DNA of 37,528 bases. It comes from Streptomyces chilikensis (lineage in GTDB: Bacteria > Actinomycetota > Actinomycetes > Streptomycetales > Streptomycetaceae). A program made the translations under genes and the position numbers. Each line of letters starts with the position of its first letter. Position 1 is the stretch's first letter. The notes below the pieces were generated by a model. The model worked only from the letters and a program-made list of their open reading frames with translations. It was not told where the DNA came from and ran no database searches. This document shows, piece after piece, positions 32,848 to 37,528 of the stretch. The stretch lies in contig NZ_LWCC02000005.1 in the NCBI RefSeq assembly GCF_001642695.1, positions 1,984,546-2,022,073 of the forward strand, read 5' to 3'.

Positions 32848-34716
32848 TCAAGGGCTCTCCGGCTCCGGGCAGGGCGTGCCGCGCGGGATCCGGTAGTGGG
32901 CCGCGAGGCGGTAGGTGCCGGCGGCGGGGGCGTCCAGGACGGTCCAGGCGACTCCCCAGGCGTCCTCCTCCCCCTCGGCCAGGCAGCCGTGCGCGTTGGC
33001 GCCGTCCGGCTCCGGCGGCGGGACGGCCGCGCCGCCGGCGTCGAGGAGGCCCAGCCACGGCGAGTGGGCCACCCGCACGGTGTACCGACCCGGGCGCGGC
33101 ACCCGGAGGACGAGTCCCTCCTCGTCGGCCCGGACGACCCGCGCCGGCGGGTCGGCCAGCGGGGTGGGGTCGGTGACGGCGTACATGCGCCAGTTGCCGT
33201 CGGCCCACACCTCCTTCAGGTAGGGCAGCCCGCCCTCGATCAGTGCCCGCTCCCGGCGGCCGCCCTCGCCGTCGGGTTCGCCGTGGAGCGGGAGGACGAC
33301 GTGGTGGACGGCCCAGCGGCTCAGCCACTCGCGGTAGGTGGCGGCGTCCAGCGAGCCGTCGTAGAAGAGCGGGTTGCGTTCCCGGTCGGCCTGGCGGTTC
33401 CAGCCGCGGGCCAGGTTGACGTGCGGGACCAGGGCGGAGGACTCGGCGTGCGAGCTGGCGGGGACCACCTCGACGCGGCCCCGGCCGGTGTCGGCCTCCT
33501 TCAGCCGGTCGACCAGCGGGGCGAGGTTGCGGGCCCAGATCGCGTCGGGCTTCATGCTCACCACGTCGTTGACGGTGCTGACGCCGACCCACCCGGCGAA
33601 GACGGTGAAGGAGAGCAGGACCGCGTGGCGGCGCCGTGAGCGCGGCTCGGTGAACGGCAGCACGGCCAGCAGGGCGACGCCGCCGAACAGCATGGGCAGG
33701 CGGGTGATGTTGGAGCCGATCTGCGAGCTGACCGCCCACACCAGCAGCACCGCGGCGGCGTAGACGGCACAGGTGATCCGGACGGTGCGCCAGCCGGCCG
33801 GCGTCACGGCGTACACCAGGACGGCGACGGTCACCGGCAGCAGCGTGGTGGTGAAGCCCATCGGCTGGGTCCCGGAGAACGGGAACAGCCAGGCGGACAC
33901 GGCGACCACCAGGGCCGGGCCGAGTCCCAGCGCCCAGGCTCCGGGGAGGCGGCGCTGGAGGAAGAGGGCGACGGCGATCAGGCCGAGGAACAGCCCGGCC
34001 ACCGGTGACGCCATGGTGGCGAGGGCGGCCAGCGGGGCGGCGCACAGCGCCTTGGCCCAGCGCCGCCGGTGCCACGGGCGGGGCGGGCAGAAGACGACCG
34101 CTGTCGTGGCGAGCGCGAAGAGCACGCCCAGCCCGAAGGTGACCCGGCCGGAGACGGCGTTGCAGAACAGGCCGAGGACACCGGCGAGGGCGGCCGGCCA
34201 CACGTGGCGGAACGCCGGCCCGGGGCGCGGAACGGGGCCGGTGCGTGCGTGGCAGAGGATCAGGGTGAGCAGCCCGGCGGAGAGGGTGCCGGACAGCATC
34301 ATCGTGGTCCGCACCCCGAGGACGTGCATCAGGTAGGGCGAGACCACGCTGTACGAGACCGGGTGCATGCCGCCGTACCAGGCCATGTTGTAGGCCGAGT
34401 CGGGGTTGCGGCCGACGAACTCGGCCCAGGCGTCCTGGGCGGCGAGATCGCCGCCGCTGTTCGCGAACGTGAAGAACCAGAGGACGTGCAGGGCCCCGGC
34501 GAGGACGGTGACGGCGGTCGCCGGGTGGCGGAGGAAGCGGGCGGCGCGACCGGGGACGGGGGCGGGCGCCGTTGCGGGCCCGGGTGTCCGCGGAGGCCGT
34601 ACGGGGCCGGGCAGGTCTTCGGCGGCGGGCCGCCCGGCCGGGGCGGGCACCCGGATCCGGGGCGTCTCGACCGAGGCCCCACGGGATGGCGTGCGCGCCG
34701 GTTCCGCTGTGCTCAC
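32848..34716 (-). CDS. Large polytopic membrane protein, GT-C-like
   Basis: Protein of 622 residues. A disordered Pro/Ala-rich N-terminus (1-60) is followed by about ten membrane helices (from 66 to about 400) and an extracytoplasmic C-terminal region of about 220 residues. The first large loop has ANSGGDLAAQDAWAEFVGRN with Asp90 and Asp95, then YNMAWYGGMHPVSYSV. An acidic first loop with this pattern is typical of GT-C glycosyltransferases using lipid-linked sugars, although such Streptomyces proteins are often labelled transporters. The soluble end includes GSLDAATYREWLSRWAVHHV and a beta-sandwich-like PRPGRYTVRVAHSPWLGLL. Role in cell-envelope glycan transfer is inference. It lies downstream of the D-Ala-D-Ala carboxypeptidase gene on the same strand, but a hairpin separates them. 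Confidence 0.85.
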   Translation of the reverse strand: MSTAEPARTPSRGASVETPRIRVPAPAGRPAAEDLPGPVRPPRTPGPATAPAPVPGRAARFLRHPATAVTVLAGALHVLWFFTFANSGGDLAAQDAWAEFVGRNPDSAYNMAWYGGMHPVSYSVVSPYLMHVLGVRTTMMLSGTLSAGLLTLILCHARTGPVPRPGPAFRHVWPAALAGVLGLFCNAVSGRVTFGLGVLFALATTAVVFCPPRPWHRRRWAKALCAAPLAALATMASPVAGLFLGLIAVALFLQRRLPGAWALGLGPALVVAVSAWLFPFSGTQPMGFTTTLLPVTVAVLVYAVTPAGWRTVRITCAVYAAAVLLVWAVSSQIGSNITRLPMLFGGVALLAVLPFTEPRSRRRHAVLLSFTVFAGWVGVSTVNDVVSMKPDAIWARNLAPLVDRLKEADTGRGRVEVVPASSHAESSALVPHVNLARGWNRQADRERNPLFYDGSLDAATYREWLSRWAVHHVVLPLHGEPDGEGGRRERALIEGGLPYLKEVWADGNWRMYAVTDPTPLADPPARVVRADEEGLVLRVPRPGRYTVRVAHSPWLGLLDAGGAAVPPPEPDGANAHGCLAEGEEDAWGVAWTVLDAPAAGTYRLAAHYRIPRGTPCPEPESP

Positions 34717-34791
34717 CTGGACGAACTCCCTTGTCAGGTCCGCCGGTTCTCCGGTCGGGGCTCCGCCGGACCGCCCGGCGACGCTAGCACG

Positions 34792-34837
34792 GCGCCCTGC
34801 CGCGGAACGCCCGGTCGGGCGGCCCGCGGCAGGGCGC
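34792..34837 (-). terminator. Hairpin terminator of the carboxypeptidase gene
   Basis: A perfect 14-bp outer stem (GCGCCCTGCCGCGG at 34792-34805 with 34824-34837) enclosing an inner GCCCG/CGGGC stem, 32 bases past the stop at 34870. Confidence 0.85.
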
Positions 34838-34869
34838 GCGGCAGGAACGGCGGGGCGGACCCGCGCCGT

Positions 34870-37528
34870 TCAGACGATGCGGGTCAGCTTGGCTCCGGCG
34901 CCCGGCTCCGCCAGGTCGCTCTGCAGCTGCACCGGCACCTTGACCGCTCCGCCCTCGGCGTCGCCGACGGTCAGCGACCCGACCTCGGTCCCGGCGGGCG
35001 CGACGTGCGGCAGGTTCTCCTCGGGCTCGAAGGTCAGGCTGACCTCGTGCCCGGCCCAGCCGACCGCCTTGACGTCCTCGGAGACGACCACGGGGGTCCG
35101 GCCGCCGAGGCCGTCGTCGACGTGACCGACGACGTCGCCCTTCTTGAGGATGGTCTCCGAGGCCAGCACCTTCTGGGTGGCCAGCATGGCCGTCTTGGAG
35201 ACGGCGTTCACGGTGTCCAGGATGGGGCTCTTGTGCTGCCCGAGGACCGCGCCGACGATCGTCACCGTCTCGCCGTCGACGTCCTTGGTGGCGGCGAAGA
35301 GCAGGTTGCCGCCGGCCTTGGTGGTCGAGCCGGTCTTGATGCCGATCGCGCCGTCGTACGGGACCAGGGTGTTGTAGTTGTAGTGCCGGTTGCCGTACGG
35401 GTCGTCCCAGTAGCCCTGCCGGGTGATGTCCACCATGCCCGGCATCTTCATCATCTCGGTGCCCAGCTTCACCTGGTCCTCGGCCGTGGAGACGGTCGAC
35501 GCCTTGAGGCCCGAGGGGTCGGTGTAGGTGGTGTTCTTCATGCCGAGGTCCCGGGCGGTCTTGTTCATCTTCTCGACGAACGCCTCCTCCGAGCCGGCGT
35601 CCCAACGGGCCAGCAGACGCGCGATGTTGTTCGCGGACGGAATCATCACCGCGGACAGCGCGTCGCGCAGGGTGAGCTTGTCGCCCTCCTTGACGCTGTT
35701 GAGCGTGGACTCGTCACCCGTCTTGTCGTAGCCGCCCTCCTTCTCGGCGAGGGCGTCGACCGGGATCTCGGGGCCCTTCTCGCCGACCTTGAGCGGGTGC
35801 TCCTTCATGATCACGTAAGCGGTCATCGACTTGGTGACCGAGGCGATCGGCACGGGCTTCTGGTCGCCGAAGTGGTCCACGGTGCCGATGCCGGTGACGG
35901 ACATCCAGCCCTGGCCCTCGTCCGGCCACGGGAGGGCCGCCGCGTCGCCGCCGAAGCGGTGCGAGTCCTCGGCGGTCAGCACCAGGGACGGCTCGGGCAG
36001 CGGGCGGACCATCTGGACGATCGCCAGGATGATCGCCAGCAGCACCACCACCGGGGTCCAGATCTTGACCCGGCGCACCACCCGGCGGGGCAGGGTGTCC
36101 GGCGGCGGCGGGGTGTTGGTCAGCTCGGCGAGCAGGTCCAGCGGGGGCTTGGGCGGCAGCGGCTGCTGCGTGGTGCGTTCGGGACCGATCTGCGGGATGG
36201 CGGCGGTCTCGCCGGCCGGCGCCCCGGCGGCAGCGGCCCCGGCGGCGGGACCCGCGGCGGGCGCCGACGGCTTCCGGGTGGCCGGCTGCGGGCCGGAACC
36301 GACCTTCAGCTGCGTGGTGGGCTGGTCCACCCGCGGCTTGGCACCGGGGGCGCCGAGGCGGATCGCGGTGGTGGGCTGGTCCACGGGCTTGCCGGCCGGC
36401 GGTGCGGCCTTGCCGGGGACGCGGGTCCCGTCGCCCTTCTCCTCCGCCGGTAGCGGGCTCGCGGCGGCCCATCCGGGCCGCTTGGCCGCGGGACCGGGCT
36501 CGTCCTCCGGCGCGTCCTCCCGCTCCTCGCCCGGCTCGTCGCCGGGCTCGCCCTCGGGCGCGGCGTCGGCGGGCTCGGCGTCGGCGGGCGCCGCGTCGAC
36601 CGGCTCATCCGCGGGCTCGGCATCGGCCGGCTCGGCAGCGGGCTCGGCGTCAGTCGGCTCGGCGTCGGCGGGCTCGGCGTCGACCGGCTCATCCGCGGGC
36701 TCGGCCTCAGTCGGCTCGTCGTCGGCGGGCGCGGCACCGGCCGGCTCGTCGTCGGCGTCCCGGTCGTCCGCCCCGGCCTTCGCGTCCTCTCCCCCGTCCA
36801 CCGGGGCGGCGGACGCGGCGGCGTCCCGTCCTGCGGACGGCTCGTCGTCACGGTCACCGCCGGCGGACCGGCCGTCGACCGGCGCGTCCTCGGCGGCGTC
36901 GGACGGCTCCTCACCGCTCTCCGCCTCAGTCCCGGCCTCCGGCTCGTCCTCGCGGACGTCGGACGCCTCCTCGGCGTCCGCCAGGTCACCGGCCGGACCC
37001 TCCGGGTCCACACCCGCCGACGCCCCGTACGCGGGCACCTTCCGCCCGGCCTCCGGCTCCTCGTCACCGTCAGCGCCCACCACGGCGTCGTCCGCCCCGG
37101 CCTCGGGCCCACCCTCGCGGGCGTCCGACACGTCCTCGGCGTCCGACACGTCCTCGGCGTCCGGCTCGTCCTCGCGGGCGACCGGCTCGTCCTCGTGGCC
37201 GTCGTCGGACGGCTCGGCGGGGACATCCCCGGCGGTGTCGCCGGAGGGCACGGCGGCGTCCACGGCACCCGACGGAGCGTCCTCGACGGCGTCACGCGCG
37301 TCGTCGGCGTCCCCGGTGGCCGTTCCGGCGTCCTCGGGGCCGGTCACGGCCTCCCGGGCGGCCCCGGTGGCCGTGGGACCTTCCGCGGTCGTGGAGGCCG
37401 CCTCAGGGCGCTCCACGGGCTGCTCCGGGACCCCGGGCCCGTCGGGACCGCCCGCGCGGTCCGAGCCGTCGGCACCGTCGGTGCCGTCCGCCTCCGCCTC
37501 CGCCTCCGCGTCGCCGCCCCGCGGCGGC
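34870..37528 (-). CDS. D-alanyl-D-alanine carboxypeptidase with long acidic N-terminal region (5' end outside window)
   Basis: A PBP5-like (peptidase S11) enzyme that trims D-Ala from peptidoglycan stem peptides outside the cell. All three active-site motifs are visible: SxxK as SVTK (35830-35841), SxN as SAN (35629-35637) and KTG (35329-35337). One membrane helix (WTPVVVLLAIILAIVQMV, near 36000-36060) precedes the catalytic domain, so everything upstream is cytoplasmic. That part is very long, at least 480 residues, disordered and rich in Asp, Glu, Ala and Pro, with repeats such as ADAEPADAEP and AEDVSD. Near the helix two copies of VDQPTT occur. A GTG at 37416 could be read as a start, but the frame stays open with the same composition to the last base of the window, so the gene is most likely cut by the edge. 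Confidence 0.93.
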   Translation of the reverse strand, partial: PPRGGDAEAEAEADGTDGADGSDRAGGPDGPGVPEQPVERPEAASTTAEGPTATGAAREAVTGPEDAGTATGDADDARDAVEDAPSGAVDAAVPSGDTAGDVPAEPSDDGHEDEPVAREDEPDAEDVSDAEDVSDAREGGPEAGADDAVVGADGDEEPEAGRKVPAYGASAGVDPEGPAGDLADAEEASDVREDEPEAGTEAESGEEPSDAAEDAPVDGRSAGGDRDDEPSAGRDAAASAAPVDGGEDAKAGADDRDADDEPAGAAPADDEPTEAEPADEPVDAEPADAEPTDAEPAAEPADAEPADEPVDAAPADAEPADAAPEGEPGDEPGEEREDAPEDEPGPAAKRPGWAAASPLPAEEKGDGTRVPGKAAPPAGKPVDQPTTAIRLGAPGAKPRVDQPTTQLKVGSGPQPATRKPSAPAAGPAAGAAAAGAPAGETAAIPQIGPERTTQQPLPPKPPLDLLAELTNTPPPPDTLPRRVVRRVKIWTPVVVLLAIILAIVQMVRPLPEPSLVLTAEDSHRFGGDAAALPWPDEGQGWMSVTGIGTVDHFGDQKPVPIASVTKSMTAYVIMKEHPLKVGEKGPEIPVDALAEKEGGYDKTGDESTLNSVKEGDKLTLRDALSAVMIPSANNIARLLARWDAGSEEAFVEKMNKTARDLGMKNTTYTDPSGLKASTVSTAEDQVKLGTEMMKMPGMVDITRQGYWDDPYGNRHYNYNTLVPYDGAIGIKTGSTTKAGGNLLFAATKDVDGETVTIVGAVLGQHKSPILDTVNAVSKTAMLATQKVLASETILKKGDVVGHVDDGLGGRTPVVVSEDVKAVGWAGHEVSLTFEPEENLPHVAPAGTEVGSLTVGDAEGGAVKVPVQLQSDLAEPGAGAKLTRIV
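36565..36720 (-). repeat. Acidic coding repeat (A-E-P-A-D type) in the carboxypeptidase gene
   Basis: Near-repeats of 15-45 bases encode alternating ADAEP, TDAEP and ADEPVDA units in the cytoplasmic region. A similar smaller set (AEDVSD twice, an 18-base unit around 37130-37165) lies further upstream. Protein-level low complexity, not a CRISPR array: no constant unit and spacer structure. Confidence 0.7.

Noticed and set aside
34069-36453. 794-codon plus-strand frame opposite the GT-C-like and carboxypeptidase genes
   Set aside because: It crosses two convincing genes and their terminator; composition is that of an antisense frame.
36560-37170. Repeats that might suggest a CRISPR array
   Set aside because: Units vary in length, lie in an open coding frame and encode acidic low-complexity protein; there are no unique spacers of constant size.
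1-37528. Search by eye for tRNA genes, insertion sequences, phage or plasmid transfer genes
   Set aside because: No cloverleaf-like sequences, transposase, integrase or attachment duplications were recognised.

Overview
The window is a very GC-rich, densely packed stretch of chromosome that looks like Streptomyces or a close relative. The signs are near-universal G/C third codon positions, GTG starts, LAXTG cell-wall proteins, a radical copper oxidase of the GlxA type, a class I lysyl-tRNA synthetase divergent from argS, DUF2637 and DUF3558 proteins, and GC-rich hairpin terminators. No tRNA, rRNA, CRISPR array, insertion sequence or phage gene was seen. Most of it looks like chromosomal housekeeping plus envelope and stress genes, with several eroded remnants.

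Left part (1-8650, mostly minus strand). There is an FG-GAP repeat remnant at the edge, then two tandem LAXTG surface proteins sharing a cysteine-bracketed domain. Next comes a possible copper-linked group: glxA, an orphan cytochrome c oxidase subunit I (ctaD) and an abutting small membrane protein. A short-chain dehydrogenase and a YnfA-family membrane protein follow.

Centre-left (8650-17640). A luciferase-like monooxygenase and its FMN reductase partner form an overlapping pair. They are followed by an OmpR-type response regulator with its histidine kinase, the RNA ligase RtcB (minus), two DUF3558-type lipoproteins and a DUF2637 membrane protein with a Q/E-rich tail. A perfect hairpin separates this block from lysS.

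Centre (17650-26170). lysS (class I LysRS) and argS are divergent. A DUF4253 protein and a MacB/FtsX-type ABC exporter (ATPase plus 842-residue permease) follow. Then come the remnant of a DUF805 membrane protein and a small unknown protein.

Right part (26795-37528). hemB and a DUF4232 lipoprotein are followed by an Xre-type helix-turn-helix gene whose end overlaps a four-helix membrane protein antisense. A 384-base gap carries a perfect operator-like palindrome and a 14-base tandem array. Then come a small unknown ORF, a RibD-like reductase, a thioredoxin-type glutathione peroxidase and a MerR regulator. A large GT-C-like membrane protein and a D-Ala-D-Ala carboxypeptidase complete it; the carboxypeptidase has a very long acidic N-terminal region that runs off the right edge.

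I did not find a clear new multi-gene system. The best candidates for a second look are the LAXTG pair with its unrecognised domain, the glxA-ctaD-small membrane protein arrangement with its upstream palindrome, and the 14-base tandem array beside the palindrome near 29.8 kb.
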